A stretch of DNA of 64,000 nt from positions 40,735 to 104,734 of the forward strand of contig NZ_JAPDOD010000034.1 in assembly GCF_027587205.1 (NCBI RefSeq), in the 5' to 3' direction. Source of the DNA: Solirubrobacter ginsenosidimutans (GTDB lineage: Bacteria > Actinomycetota > Thermoleophilia > Solirubrobacterales > Solirubrobacteraceae). Below, one piece after another: positions 17,300-26,114 of this stretch (its first letter is position 1; every line of letters begins with the position of its first letter). The translations under genes and the position numbers were made by a program. The notes under the pieces were generated by a model. The model worked only from the letters and a program-made list of their open reading frames with translations, did no database searches and was not told the origin of the DNA.

Positions 17300-17813
17300 T
17301 CGCCCGGTCGATCGCCCGCTTCTGGGCCTTTGAGACCGTCTGGTCGAGGACGCGGCCGACGAGGTTGCCGTCGGCCTCCTTGAGGTCCGCGCTCGTCGAC
17401 TCGATCTCGGCGAGGAGATCGCGGCTCGGCACCGTGTCCGGGTTGGCCTCGAGTGCGCTGACCAGCTTCCCGACGGAGCCGATCGCCTTGCGGGTGATCC
17501 GCATGTAGTCCTCGAGGATCAGGCGAACCGTGCGGTTGTGCATCGCCTGGACCGTTCTGTCGGTCGCCTTCAGCTCCGGCGTGAGCGTGTCGAGGCTGGT
17601 GCGCGCGGCGGGGATCTTCTCGTCAGCGACCGCCTTGCTCAGCGTCAGCATCTCGGTCGCGACCACCTGGTAGGAGTTCGCGAACGCCGCGAACGACTGG
17701 ACGTCCGCGTCGGACATCGGGTCCGTCGGCTTGCCGCAGCCGGCGGCGACGAGCGCGGCGAGAAGGAGGACGACGGTCAGCGCTCGGCGGATGGACGGAA
17801 GGCTAGTGCTCAC
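17283..17813 (-). CDS. Lipoprotein of unknown function
   Basis: 176 residues from GTG 17813 (a second GTG precedes it). The signal peptide VVLLLAALVAAGC is followed by GKP, so Cys is the lipidation site. The mature part is helical (YQVVATEMLTLSKAVADEK, TDRTVQAMHNRTVRLILEDY) with no family I recognise. It diverges from the zinc-ribbon membrane protein gene, 38 nt away. Both encode extracytoplasmic helical domains and might act together. Confidence 0.75.
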   Translation of the reverse strand: MSTSLPSIRRALTVVLLLAALVAAGCGKPTDPMSDADVQSFAAFANSYQVVATEMLTLSKAVADEKIPAARTSLDTLTPELKATDRTVQAMHNRTVRLILEDYMRITRKAIGSVGKLVSALEANPDTVPSRDLLAEIESTSADLKEADGNLVGRVLDQTVSKAQKRAIDRAITLQN

Positions 17814-17851
17814 CACGGCGGGGGCGGTTGCGGTTAGGCTCGGCGTGCGCG

Positions 17852-19402
17852 ATGAGTGAGACCGGCCGACAGCTCTGCGCATACTGCCGCACCGAGCTGT
17901 CGGCAGAGGCGCAGGTGTGCGAGGCGTGCGGCATGACGCAAGCGGTCCTGACGGCCGCGGCGCTGAAGCCGCCGCCCGCGCCGCCGGAGATCCCGGCGCC
18001 GTCGGCGCTCACGGGTCCTGCTCTGCGGCCGCCGCCGGAGCCGCCCGCGGTCACGGCGCCGACACTTCTGCCGCCCCCGGAGCCACCCGCCGTCACGACG
18101 TCGCTCGGGTTCGACTCGGCGGCGATGACGGTACCCGGGCTGCGCCCGCCTCCGGAGCCGCCTGGGCTGACCGCGCCGGCGCTGCGCCCCGCGCCTGAGC
18201 CGCCGGCCGGCGATCCGCCCGCCGTGCCGTCCGGTGGCGATCCGCTCGCGCCCGGGGCGCCGCCCGCGGTGCCGTCGGCAGGGGGCGGCGATCCGCTCGC
18301 CGCGGGACCGCCTGCCGGGGTTCCGGTTGCGGTGCCGTCCGCGGGTCGCGGTGGCGATCCGCTCGCTCCCGCGTCGCCGTCCGCGCTCGCCGGCGGCGAC
18401 CCGCTCGCCGCCGGGCCGCCCGCGCCGCCGTCGGGCGATCCGCTCGCGGCTGCGCTCCTCTCGCACTCGGCGCCCAAGGCTCCCGCCGAGCCGGCTCGCG
18501 TCGAGCCGGAGGCGCCCGCCCCCGCCACGCCCGAGGCGCCGCCTGGGCCCGCCGCGGCGCACCCCTCGGACGAGACCCCGGCCGGATACATCACCGCGGC
18601 TTCGCTGTGGCCCGTCTCGAGTCGCCGGGACGGAGCGCCGCCACCCACGGACGAGGCCGCAGCGCAGGACGCCTCGGCACGGGAGGAGGCCGCCGCCGCT
18701 GCCCGGCGCGCCGCGCAGGCGCCCGTGCCGGACACGCTTCCGCCGATGGGTGCCGCCAAAGCGCCGCTCGCGCCGATCGATGACGCCGCGCCCGCGCCCG
18801 CGGCACCGCGCCATCCGCCCGGACCCGCCGCGATCAACCGCTCGCCGATCGACAAGCGGACCGCCGCGATCGTCGCCGCGATCGTCGCGCTCGCCACGAT
18901 CGCCACCGTCGCCGTCCTCGTGCTGACCGGCGGGTCGGAGCCGAGCAAGCCGCTGGCCGCCGGCACGGAGGAGGCGCCGGCGGGTGCCGTCGTCCAGGCC
19001 ACGACGCCGAAGCCGGTGACCACGACCGCCGCGAGCACGACCAAGCAGGCGCCCGACCTGGACGCCCAGGTGCAGGAGCTCGACAAGCTGATGCAGCTCT
19101 CCAAGAAGGGCCGCGCCGAAGCGGTCAACGGCGACATCAAGGCGGCGACCGCGAGCCGGGCGACGCTGCTGAGCGACCTCAAGCGCCTGCACGCCAAGGC
19201 GGCCGACAAGGACCTGAAGGCGGCGGTGGCGAGTTTCGAGGCAGCGATCGCCGAGGCGCTGCGCCAGAACCGCGAGTGCGGCTCGAAGTGCTCGACGGCA
19301 GATCTCGACAAGGTCGGGAAGCTCAAGCAGGCCGCGCTGCGCAAGCTCAACCCGCTGCTGAAGGCCCACGACGTCTCCACGTACCGCGTCCAAGAGATCT
19401 AG
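17852..19402 (+). CDS. Zinc-ribbon, proline-rich single-pass membrane protein
   Basis: 516 residues. The N-terminus has CAYC-x10-CEAC, a zinc ribbon. Residues about 40-250 are a low-complexity linker with repeated PPPEPP and GDPLA units, probably cytoplasmic and unstructured. One transmembrane helix follows (AAIVAAIVALATIATVAVLV, about residue 340), then a Thr-rich stretch and an extracytoplasmic helical domain of about 120 residues with ECGSKC. The layout resembles anti-sigma or signalling membrane proteins, but no specific function can be given. ATG 17852 is preferred over an upstream TTG because the ribbon follows directly. Confidence 0.8.
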   Translation: MSETGRQLCAYCRTELSAEAQVCEACGMTQAVLTAAALKPPPAPPEIPAPSALTGPALRPPPEPPAVTAPTLLPPPEPPAVTTSLGFDSAAMTVPGLRPPPEPPGLTAPALRPAPEPPAGDPPAVPSGGDPLAPGAPPAVPSAGGGDPLAAGPPAGVPVAVPSAGRGGDPLAPASPSALAGGDPLAAGPPAPPSGDPLAAALLSHSAPKAPAEPARVEPEAPAPATPEAPPGPAAAHPSDETPAGYITAASLWPVSSRRDGAPPPTDEAAAQDASAREEAAAAARRAAQAPVPDTLPPMGAAKAPLAPIDDAAPAPAAPRHPPGPAAINRSPIDKRTAAIVAAIVALATIATVAVLVLTGGSEPSKPLAAGTEEAPAGAVVQATTPKPVTTTAASTTKQAPDLDAQVQELDKLMQLSKKGRAEAVNGDIKAATASRATLLSDLKRLHAKAADKDLKAAVASFEAAIAEALRQNRECGSKCSTADLDKVGKLKQAALRKLNPLLKAHDVSTYRVQEI

Positions 19403-19455
19403 TCTGTGATCGAGTTGGTATTGCGCTGTGATCAGCACGTGATACTTTCTGGTAC
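19403..19455 (+). promoter_or_regulatory. Promoter/operator region of the RES-Xre pair
   Basis: Contains repeated GTGATC units and GCTGTGATCAGC, in which GCTG and CAGC face each other. TACTTT, 9 nt before the ATG, could be the -10. Xre-type antitoxins of such pairs usually autorepress; the repeats may be that operator. Weak evidence. Confidence 0.35.
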
Positions 19456-19848
19456 ATGGCTGTAGCCGACCACGCCCGCCCCGATCTCGTCGCCCACGCG
19501 CACGCGACCCGCGCGAGCTTCGAGGACGTCGCGACCGAGCTCCGCGAGCTGCTCGGCGCGAAGCTCGTCGCCTACCTGGGTCGCGTGGGTGAGACGCGCG
19601 CCGTGCACCAGTGGGCCGAGGGCGAGCGGATGCCGAGCGACGAGGTGCAGCTGCGGTTGCGCTTCGCGCTGCGGGTGGCGTTGCCGATCGCGGCCGCGGA
19701 CTCGCCCGCGATCGCCCAGGCGTGGTTTCAGGGCCTGAACCCGCAGCTGGACGACCGGTCACCCGCGCGCCTGCTCAGAGACGGCGATCTCGACGAGGTC
19801 GGGCCGGCGATCGTCGCCGCCGAGCGCGCGTTCCTGATCGGCGGGTGA
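19456..19848 (+). CDS. MbcA/ParS/Xre-type antitoxin
   Basis: 130 residues. An N-terminal helical region is followed by a short Xre-like DNA-binding part (YLGRVGETRAVHQWAEGERM). The C-terminal toxin-binding domain has AWFQGLNPQLDDRSPARLL, matching the MbcA/ParS/Xre pattern of a Leu/Trp, an N-P-x-L and a P-x-x-L-L. It neutralises the adjacent RES toxin in known systems. Its stop overlaps the toxin start as GTGA, the usual antitoxin-first order. Confidence 0.88.
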   Translation: MAVADHARPDLVAHAHATRASFEDVATELRELLGAKLVAYLGRVGETRAVHQWAEGERMPSDEVQLRLRFALRVALPIAAADSPAIAQAWFQGLNPQLDDRSPARLLRDGDLDEVGPAIVAAERAFLIGG

Positions 19849-20537
19849 CGCCCGCGCTGCAGGTCGTGCGCCCGGCCGGCCCGCTGCATCGCGTCGGCCG
19901 GGTCCCGGACGCGTGGGCGCTCGCGCCGTGGACGTACGCGGGGCCCGACAACACGTTCGGCAACCGCTACGACGATCCGCAGGGCGAGTACCGCGTCCTC
20001 TACGCGGCCGCGCAGCGGCGCGGCGCGTTCATGGAGACGCTCGCCCGCTTCCGCCCTGATGTGCACCTGATCGCCGAGCTGCAGGCGATCGAGGACGACG
20101 AGACGTTCCCGACGCTCCCGCCCGCGGTCGTGCCGCGCGAGTGGCTGGAGACCCGCTGCGTCGGGGAGGCAAGCGCCACCAGCCTCGACTTCGCCGACAT
20201 CTCGCACTCCGAGTCCCTCGCCCACCTGCGCCACCACCTCGCCGCCCGCCTCGTGCACTACGGCCTCGACGACCTCGACGCGGGCGACATCCGCAAACGC
20301 ACGCCGCGCGCGCTCACGCAGGAGGTCTCGCGCTACGTGTTCGAGCGCGCCGAGAGCGAGGACGGCGAGCCGGTCGACGGCATCCGCTACCGCTCGCGCC
20401 TGGGCGACGAGCTCGAGAACTGGGGGATCTTCGAGGGCTCAGAGCTCGACGAGATCCTCGAGGAGGCTGAGCCGATCGAAGCCGGCGACCCCGACTTCGT
20501 CTCCGCGCTCACCACGCTTGGCCTGACGCTGAGTTAG
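19845..20537 (+). CDS. RES-domain toxin (probable NAD+-degrading)
   Basis: 230 residues from GTG 19845. The conserved Arg is in LHRVGR, then GNRYDDP, the Glu in AFMETLARFRP and the Ser in GIRYRSRLGDELENW, which together give the RES signature. Known RES toxins (MbcT of M. tuberculosis and relatives) degrade NAD+. At 230 residues it is longer than the shortest RES toxins, with an acidic C-terminal tail. Translationally coupled to the antitoxin. All key residues are present, so it is likely active. Confidence 0.88.
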   Translation: MTPALQVVRPAGPLHRVGRVPDAWALAPWTYAGPDNTFGNRYDDPQGEYRVLYAAAQRRGAFMETLARFRPDVHLIAELQAIEDDETFPTLPPAVVPREWLETRCVGEASATSLDFADISHSESLAHLRHHLAARLVHYGLDDLDAGDIRKRTPRALTQEVSRYVFERAESEDGEPVDGIRYRSRLGDELENWGIFEGSELDEILEEAEPIEAGDPDFVSALTTLGLTLS

Positions 20538-21268
20538 GCCGCGACGAGGTCGTGGCGCGGCATCGTCCAGTGGTGGGCGACGCGCGGGAGCAGCGTGCCG
20601 ACCGCGAAGCCGGCGGTCGTGACCACGAGGCCCACGGCGCCGTCGAACACGAAGTGGTTGCCGGTCGCGACGACCGCGAGGAAGACGAGCGGGCCCCACA
20701 GCAGCGCGAGCCCCTTGGCCCACCGCCACCGCAGCGCGCTCGCCAGCGCGATCGAGATCGCGAACGCGAACCCGACGTGCAGGCTCGGCACGGCCGCGAA
20801 CGCGTTGTAGAAGATCGTCGAGTGCCCGGAGAGCGACACGAGCTGGTCGCTGACCGTGTCGGTGATGCCGATCCCCGCCAGCCGGGGCGGTGCCACCGGC
20901 CACAGGCCGTGGATCGGCACGGCGATCATCCACGTCGCCAGCACCGTCGCCCGCAGGCGCCGGTAGACCGGCCGCGCCCAGCGGTACAGCGCGAACAGCG
21001 AGCCGGGCAGCACCACGAGCTGCGCCGCCATGTAGACGTTGCTCAGCAGCCAGCTCACCGTCGGCCCGTCGAGCGCGTGCTGGACGGACTCCTCGACCTC
21101 CACGTGCAGTGACCGCTCGAGCGAGACGATCCACATGGCGTGGTCGCGTGCCGTGCTCGGATCGCCCGCGAACACCCAGCGCGCACCGATGTAGAGCAGG
21201 TACGCGCCGAGGAAGAACAGCAGTTCCGGGTGGACGCGACGCAGAGTGGAATTAACGAGGCGGTTCAT
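20534..21268 (-). CDS. PAP2-superfamily membrane protein (Aur1/Ipt1-like)
   Basis: 244 residues with about six membrane helices. PAP2 motifs: SGHSTIFYNAFAAVPSLHVG contains the catalytic His block, and GNHFVFDGAVG carries the second His. The arrangement resembles inositol-phosphotransferase/Aur1-like PAP2 proteins rather than soluble acid phosphatases. Probable substrate: a lipid phosphate or a phosphoalcohol head-group transfer. ATG 21268 is used; an in-frame TTG at 21319 would overlap the TetR operators. Diverges from tetR and is probably its target. The 3' end overlaps the RES gene by 4 nt. Confidence 0.8.
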   Translation of the reverse strand: MNRLVNSTLRRVHPELLFFLGAYLLYIGARWVFAGDPSTARDHAMWIVSLERSLHVEVEESVQHALDGPTVSWLLSNVYMAAQLVVLPGSLFALYRWARPVYRRLRATVLATWMIAVPIHGLWPVAPPRLAGIGITDTVSDQLVSLSGHSTIFYNAFAAVPSLHVGFAFAISIALASALRWRWAKGLALLWGPLVFLAVVATGNHFVFDGAVGLVVTTAGFAVGTLLPRVAHHWTMPRHDLVAA

Positions 21269-21272
21269 AAGC

Positions 21273-21290
21273 AAATCAATCGCTTGATTT
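21273..21290. promoter_or_regulatory. Inverted repeat, candidate TetR operator 1
   Basis: AAATCAA-TCGC-TTGATTT, perfect 7-bp arms, directly before the PAP2 ATG at 21268. AT-rich in a GC-rich genome, so it stands out. Confidence 0.6.
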
Positions 21291-21304
21291 ACCTTTGCAC
21301 GCGC

Positions 21305-21329
21305 AAGCAAAGTTTTCAAGCGTTTGCTT
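21305..21329. promoter_or_regulatory. Inverted repeat, candidate TetR operator 2
   Basis: AAGCAAA and TTTGCTT are perfect 7-bp arms around 11 bp; an overlapping TCAAGC-GTTT-GCTTCA repeat lies at 21316-21331. It sits 15 nt before the tetR ATG. Together with operator 1 it suggests control of both divergent genes. Confidence 0.55.
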
Positions 21330-21344
21330 CAATACACCCAACGG

Positions 21345-21977
21345 ATGGCTGAGGAGACCGTCACCGACCGGCGTCGCGACGCCGGCGCCCGCACCAAGCA
21401 GCGCCTCATGGAGGCGACGCTCACGCTGCTCGCCGACCGCGGCGAGGACGGCGTCACGCTGCGCGACATCACCTCCGCGGCGGAGACCAACGTCGCCTCG
21501 GTCAGCTACCACTTCGGTTCGCTCAGCGCGCTCTGCTGCGCCACCGCAAAGTCCGCCATCACCCGTCTGCTCGACGAGCAGCTTGCCAGCCTTCAGGCGC
21601 TCGACGAGCACGCGAGCATCGAGGACGTCGCGCGCGCCGTCGCCCACCCGATCGTCGACGCCCTGAGCAACCCGCAGAGCCCGGATCGAGCGCTGCTGCG
21701 GATCTTCGACCGCACGCTCAGCGGCCCGCCAGGCGAGATGCACGACTGGATGAAGGCCTCGCTCGAACGCGTCGACGAGGAGCTGATGGCGCACCTGCGC
21801 CAGGCGCTGCCCGACGTCGGCGACGAGGAGTTGCGGTTCCGGTGGGGCTGCGTGACGGGCATCCTGCGCGGGCTCGTCGCGGGTACCGCCCGCACGGACC
21901 TCGAGGGCAAGTGCCCGACCGACCTCGAGCGCCTGCTCGTCCCAGTGCTCGCCGGGACGCTCTCCGCCCGCGTGTAG
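21345..21977 (+). CDS. TetR-family transcriptional regulator
   Basis: 210 residues. The N-terminal helix-turn-helix is GVTLRDITSAAETNVASVSY followed by HFGS, the TetR signature. The C-terminal ligand domain includes RALLRIFDRTLSGPPGEMHD, resembling the PsrA/CerR-like TetR group. It lies divergent from the PAP2 gene, with two AT-rich inverted repeats in between. It probably represses itself and the PAP2 gene; the ligand is unknown. Confidence 0.88.
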   Translation: MAEETVTDRRRDAGARTKQRLMEATLTLLADRGEDGVTLRDITSAAETNVASVSYHFGSLSALCCATAKSAITRLLDEQLASLQALDEHASIEDVARAVAHPIVDALSNPQSPDRALLRIFDRTLSGPPGEMHDWMKASLERVDEELMAHLRQALPDVGDEELRFRWGCVTGILRGLVAGTARTDLEGKCPTDLERLLVPVLAGTLSARV

Positions 21978-22063
21978 AGACTTCCACGCATGAGAACTTG
22001 GACGCGGCGGTCCGCGCGTTCAGAGTCCGTCGCGGAGGAGGAGAACCACTCCCGGGGGGAACA

Positions 22064-24361
22064 TTGAGACGTCTTAGGGGCAGGTTGCTGGTCGGCGCGA
22101 TCGTGCTGGCGAGCTTGGCGACGGGCGGCGCCGAGCGGGCGCAGGCGCAGGGCATACAGGTGGTCGACGGGAAGACCGCACCGGTCTTCGACTACGACCA
22201 GGCGATCCGCGAGCGGGTGTACATCCCGAACGGCCAGGACGCCGACATGGACGGGGTCGAGGACCGCACGGCGATCGAGATCATGCGGCCCAAGACGGAC
22301 GCGAAGGTCCCGGCGATCGTCGCGCCCAGCCCGTACTACACGTCGGCGCCCGGGCAGTTCTTCGGACAGTCGATCGCGGACGTCGACGGCGACGGGATCA
22401 ACGATCGCTGGCCGCTCTGGTACGACAACTACTTCGTCCCGCGCGGGTACGCGGTGATCCTGGCCGAGATGGACGGCACGGCGAACTCGACCGGTTGCGC
22501 GACCAACGGCGGTCCGAGCGACGTGATGAGCATCAAGGTCGTGGTCGACTGGCTCAACGGGCGCGCGCCCGGCTACAAGTCGGTGACCGGCACGGCCGAT
22601 CCGATCCTCGCGAACTGGCATTCCGGCAAGTCGGCCATGATCGGCCGCTCCTACAACGGCACGCTGCCCAACGCGGTGGCCGCGACGGGCGTCGAAGGGC
22701 TGACGACGATCGTCCCGATCAGCGCCATCTCGTCCTGGTACGACTACTCGCGGATGGGCGGCATCATCGGCTCGACCCCGCACTACCCGGCCTGGCTCTC
22801 CAACTACGTCACCGACCCGGACCGCCAGGCGCACTGCTTGCCGGCGCGCGACGCGATGAGCCTGCTCGACGGCGACGCCGACGGCACGATGAACGCCTTC
22901 TGGGATGCCCGCAACTACCGGCCCAGCGCGAACAAGATCAAAGCGTCGGTGTTCGAGACGCACTGCATCCAGGACGACAACGTCGACCCGGACCAGTTCT
23001 CGGAGTGGTGGTCCCTGCTCGCCGCCAACAACGTCGCCCGCAAGCTGTGGATCTGCCGCGAAGGGCACGTCGACCCGTTCATGATCCGCCGCACCGAGTG
23101 GATGAACCAGCTCCATCAGTGGTTCGACTACTGGCTCTACGACGTCCCGAACACGATCATGCAGCAGCCGCGGGTCGACATCGAGGACACCAAGGACAGC
23201 TGGTCGACGCACGCCGACTGGCCGGTCCCGGGGTCCAGCAACGTCGACGTCTATCTGCAGGGCGACACGCAGACGACCGCCGGCACCCTGGGTGAGCGGT
23301 CCGGCGGCGCGACCGACACGCTGAAGTGGACCGACCTCGCCAACCAGAGTGAGGCAACCGCGCTCAACATCGCGGCGGGCACGACGCAGAACAACCGCCG
23401 CGTCTTCCTCTCGCCGCCGCTGAAGACCGATCTGCACCTGTCCGGCTCGCCGAAGGTCGACCTCCGGGTCTCGCTGGACAAGCCGCAGTCCAACGTCGCG
23501 GCGATGATCGTCGACTACGGCCCGAGCACGCAGATCACACGCTCTGGCGACGGTCAGTCGACCCCGGCCACGGCACCGAGCGACTGCTGGGGCTCGTCGT
23601 CGACCCGCCTCGGCCCGGACGGCAAGGTCATGGACTACGACGCCTGCTACCAGATCCCGACCAAGCCGACGGTCACGATCACCGCGACCCAGGGCTGGCG
23701 CCTGACGCGCGGGATCATCGACACGTCCAACAAGGACTCGCTCTACACCGAGACCCCGGTCACGCCCGGCGTCGAGTTCCAGCTGAAGTTCCCGATCATG
23801 CCCGTGGAGTACACGATCCCGGCGGGCCACCGCTTGGGCGTCGTGCTGATGGCGAACTACAACTCGCTGCAGAAGAACGGCACGACCGGCACCACGATCA
23901 CGCTCAACGCGAAGCAGTCGAAGCTCTCGCTGCCGGTCGTCGGCGGGACGCGTGCGCTGGAGGAGGCGGGCGCGCTGGCCGACGCCGCCTCGACGCACGC
24001 CGACGCGCCGGTCGGCGGCGCCGTGCCGGCGACGCTCGCGCTCACGCTCGGGGCGCCGGCGTCGTTCGGCCCGTTCACCCCGGGCGTGGCGAAGGACTAC
24101 ACGGCGACCACCTCGGCCAACGTCATCTCGTCCGCGGGTGACGCGGCGCTGACGGTGTCCGATCCCGGCCACCTGATGAACGGCACGTTCTCCCTGCCCG
24201 ATCCGCTGCAGGTGCTGTTCTCGAAGTCGACGTGGTCGGTGCCGGTCTCCAACGACGCGGTGACGATCACGTTCAAGCAGCACATCAACGCGAACGACGC
24301 GCTGCGCACCGGCGCGTACAGCAAGACGCTGACGTTCACGCTGTCCACGACGACGCCATGA
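22064..24361 (+). CDS. Secreted X-Pro dipeptidyl-peptidase (S15) family protein
   Basis: 765 residues from TTG 22064, preceded by GGGGGA. A signal peptide (LLVGAIVLASLATGG...AQAQ) is followed by an alpha/beta-hydrolase domain with the nucleophile in GRSYNGTLPNAVAATG. The acid is probably the Asp in CIQDDNVDPDQF and the His is in EGHVDPF. A C-terminal jelly-roll (PepX_C type) contains SPPLKTDLHLSGSPKVDLRV. Related Streptomyces enzymes release X-Pro dipeptides outside the cell. The extra C-terminal stretch (about 620-765) may be a further beta domain. The 3' end overlaps the convergent GTPase gene by 26 nt. Confidence 0.88.
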   Translation: MRRLRGRLLVGAIVLASLATGGAERAQAQGIQVVDGKTAPVFDYDQAIRERVYIPNGQDADMDGVEDRTAIEIMRPKTDAKVPAIVAPSPYYTSAPGQFFGQSIADVDGDGINDRWPLWYDNYFVPRGYAVILAEMDGTANSTGCATNGGPSDVMSIKVVVDWLNGRAPGYKSVTGTADPILANWHSGKSAMIGRSYNGTLPNAVAATGVEGLTTIVPISAISSWYDYSRMGGIIGSTPHYPAWLSNYVTDPDRQAHCLPARDAMSLLDGDADGTMNAFWDARNYRPSANKIKASVFETHCIQDDNVDPDQFSEWWSLLAANNVARKLWICREGHVDPFMIRRTEWMNQLHQWFDYWLYDVPNTIMQQPRVDIEDTKDSWSTHADWPVPGSSNVDVYLQGDTQTTAGTLGERSGGATDTLKWTDLANQSEATALNIAAGTTQNNRRVFLSPPLKTDLHLSGSPKVDLRVSLDKPQSNVAAMIVDYGPSTQITRSGDGQSTPATAPSDCWGSSSTRLGPDGKVMDYDACYQIPTKPTVTITATQGWRLTRGIIDTSNKDSLYTETPVTPGVEFQLKFPIMPVEYTIPAGHRLGVVLMANYNSLQKNGTTGTTITLNAKQSKLSLPVVGGTRALEEAGALADAASTHADAPVGGAVPATLALTLGAPASFGPFTPGVAKDYTATTSANVISSAGDAALTVSDPGHLMNGTFSLPDPLQVLFSKSTWSVPVSNDAVTITFKQHINANDALRTGAYSKTLTFTLSTTTP

Positions 24362-26114
24362 CCGCGTAGCGCTCGAACGCCGACTCCATCACGCCCTCGC
24401 CGCGCGTCAACCCCGGTAGCTGCTGCTGCAGGGCGTGGACGTTCGCGGCGGGGAGCGTGCCCGCGAGCAGGCACACCTCGCCGCGCGCGACCGGGGCGTC
24501 CGGGAGCGCGCGGACCCGGGCGAGCGCGGGCAGCACCATGCCGAGGGTGTCCGCGGGGAGCTCGAGCTCGAAGCGGTGCAGCGGCTCGTACGCCGTCGTT
24601 CCCGCCTGCCGCAGCGCCGCGAGGAGCACGATCGGCGTCAGCCCGCGGAAGTCGCCCGCGGTGCTCGACATGCTCTTGTCGAACCCGCCGTGCGCGCTGC
24701 TCTGCCGCGCCCAATAGCCCGCGTGGGTCATCGTCACCGTGCAGTCCTGCACGCGCCGCCGGGCGAGGACCGCGAGGACCGTCTCCTCGACGGCGCGGAA
24801 GAACGCGTACGGCATCGAGCCCAGCTCGACCTCGAGCCGGAACTCGGTCGGCCCGGGCTGCACGCGCAGGCCGACCGTCGCCAGGAAGCCGTGCTCGCCC
24901 TTGCCGATCAGCTCGACCGCCGCCCCGGTGCCGGCCGGCTTCTCGATGTGGATCGGCGTCGTCTCGCGGAAGGAGACCTCGACGCCGAACTCACCGGCCA
25001 GCGTCGCGCCGATGACCTCCTTCTGGATCTCGCCGTACAAGGACACCGCGGTCTCGTCGCCCTCGCGCAGGTTGATCAGCGGGTCCTGCTCCGCGAGCTG
25101 CACGAGCGCGAGATGCAGCGCGCCGCGGTCGCGCTCGTCGCACGGCACGACGACCGTCTCGAGCGTCGGCGGCGCGAAGTGGCGCCCGTTCGACGACGCC
25201 GCCTCGCCGAGCGCGTCGCCGATCCGCACCTCGCTCAGCCCCCACACCCGCGCGATCTCACCCGCCCGGACGGCGTCCCGGCGATCGGAGCCGAACACGC
25301 TGATCGCCGTGACCTTCTCGCCCGCCAGCCGGTCGCGAAGCCGCACCGTTCCCGTCCGCAGCCGAACGTAGGCGACCTTCTCGCCCGCCGGGCCGCGCTC
25401 GACCTTGAACACGGTTCCGGAGACGGGTCCGTCGGGATCGGGCACGTGCGCGGGCAGGAACTCGCGCACGCCCGCGATCAGCTCCGCGACGCCCGCGCCG
25501 GTGATCGCCGAGCCGGCGAAGACGGGATGGGCGATCGCGCGGGCGGTCTGCGCGGCGAGCTCGCGCCGCCAATCGCCCTCGCCCTCCAAATAGGCGCTCA
25601 GGAACGCGTCGTCGTGGTCGGCGAGCACCTCGGCGCAGGAGGCGTCGGGGAGCACGGCGCCGCCGGTCAGCTTCGCGCGCACCTCGCCCAGGACGCGTGC
25701 GAGGTCCGCGCCCCGCCGGTCGAGCTTGTTGACGAAGAACAGCGTCGGGATCCGCAGCCGCTGCAGCGTCCGCATCAGCACGCGGGTCTGCGCCTGGACG
25801 CCCTCGACGCCTGAGACCACGAGCACCGCGCCGTCGAGGACGCCCAGCACCCGCTCGACCTCGGCGATGAAGTCCGGATGCCCGGGGGTGTCGATCAGGT
25901 TGACGGTGACGTCGCCGCCGATGGCGAACGACACGACCGCCGACTTGATCGTGATCCCGCGTGCCCGCTCGAGCGCGAGCGAGTCGGTCTGCGTATTGCC
26001 GTCATCGACCGAGCCGGGCTCGTCGATGACGCCGGCCTCGTGGAGAAGCCGTTCCGTCAGGCTGGTCTTACCGGCGTCGACATGCGCCAGGATCCCCAGG
26101 TTCAAACTGCGCAC
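24336..26114 (-). CDS. Ribosomal-protection (TetM/OtrA-like) translational GTPase
   Basis: 592 residues from GTG 26114. G1 is AHVDAGKTSLTERLL, G2 RARGITIKSA, G3 DTPGHPDFIAEVERVLGVLD and G4 NKLD. The EF-G-like domains II-V follow. Length and architecture match ribosomal-protection proteins that release tetracycline from the ribosome, though they are somewhat shorter than Tet(M) at 639. In soil actinobacteria such genes are often intrinsic and need not confer clinical resistance. The start codon lies inside a long inverted repeat, and a 10-residue reading frame precedes it. Confidence 0.85.
   Translation of the reverse strand: MRSLNLGILAHVDAGKTSLTERLLHEAGVIDEPGSVDDGNTQTDSLALERARGITIKSAVVSFAIGGDVTVNLIDTPGHPDFIAEVERVLGVLDGAVLVVSGVEGVQAQTRVLMRTLQRLRIPTLFFVNKLDRRGADLARVLGEVRAKLTGGAVLPDASCAEVLADHDDAFLSAYLEGEGDWRRELAAQTARAIAHPVFAGSAITGAGVAELIAGVREFLPAHVPDPDGPVSGTVFKVERGPAGEKVAYVRLRTGTVRLRDRLAGEKVTAISVFGSDRRDAVRAGEIARVWGLSEVRIGDALGEAASSNGRHFAPPTLETVVVPCDERDRGALHLALVQLAEQDPLINLREGDETAVSLYGEIQKEVIGATLAGEFGVEVSFRETTPIHIEKPAGTGAAVELIGKGEHGFLATVGLRVQPGPTEFRLEVELGSMPYAFFRAVEETVLAVLARRRVQDCTVTMTHAGYWARQSSAHGGFDKSMSSTAGDFRGLTPIVLLAALRQAGTTAYEPLHRFELELPADTLGMVLPALARVRALPDAPVARGEVCLLAGTLPAANVHALQQQLPGLTRGEGVMESAFERYAVMASSWTA

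Noticed and set aside
18030..18470. Repeated PPPEPP and GDPLA coding units as a DNA satellite
   Set aside because: The units vary at the base level and in length. They are a low-complexity protein linker, not a DNA tandem repeat.
17834..19762. Arg-rich open frame antisense to the zinc-ribbon gene and toxin region
   Set aside because: A compositional artefact of the Pro/Ala-rich linker on the plus strand. No start context or domain.
21593..24283. Very long open frame antisense to the X-Pro peptidase gene
   Set aside because: Arg/Val-rich, featureless product. The opposite strand encodes a clear secreted peptidase with signal peptide and active site.
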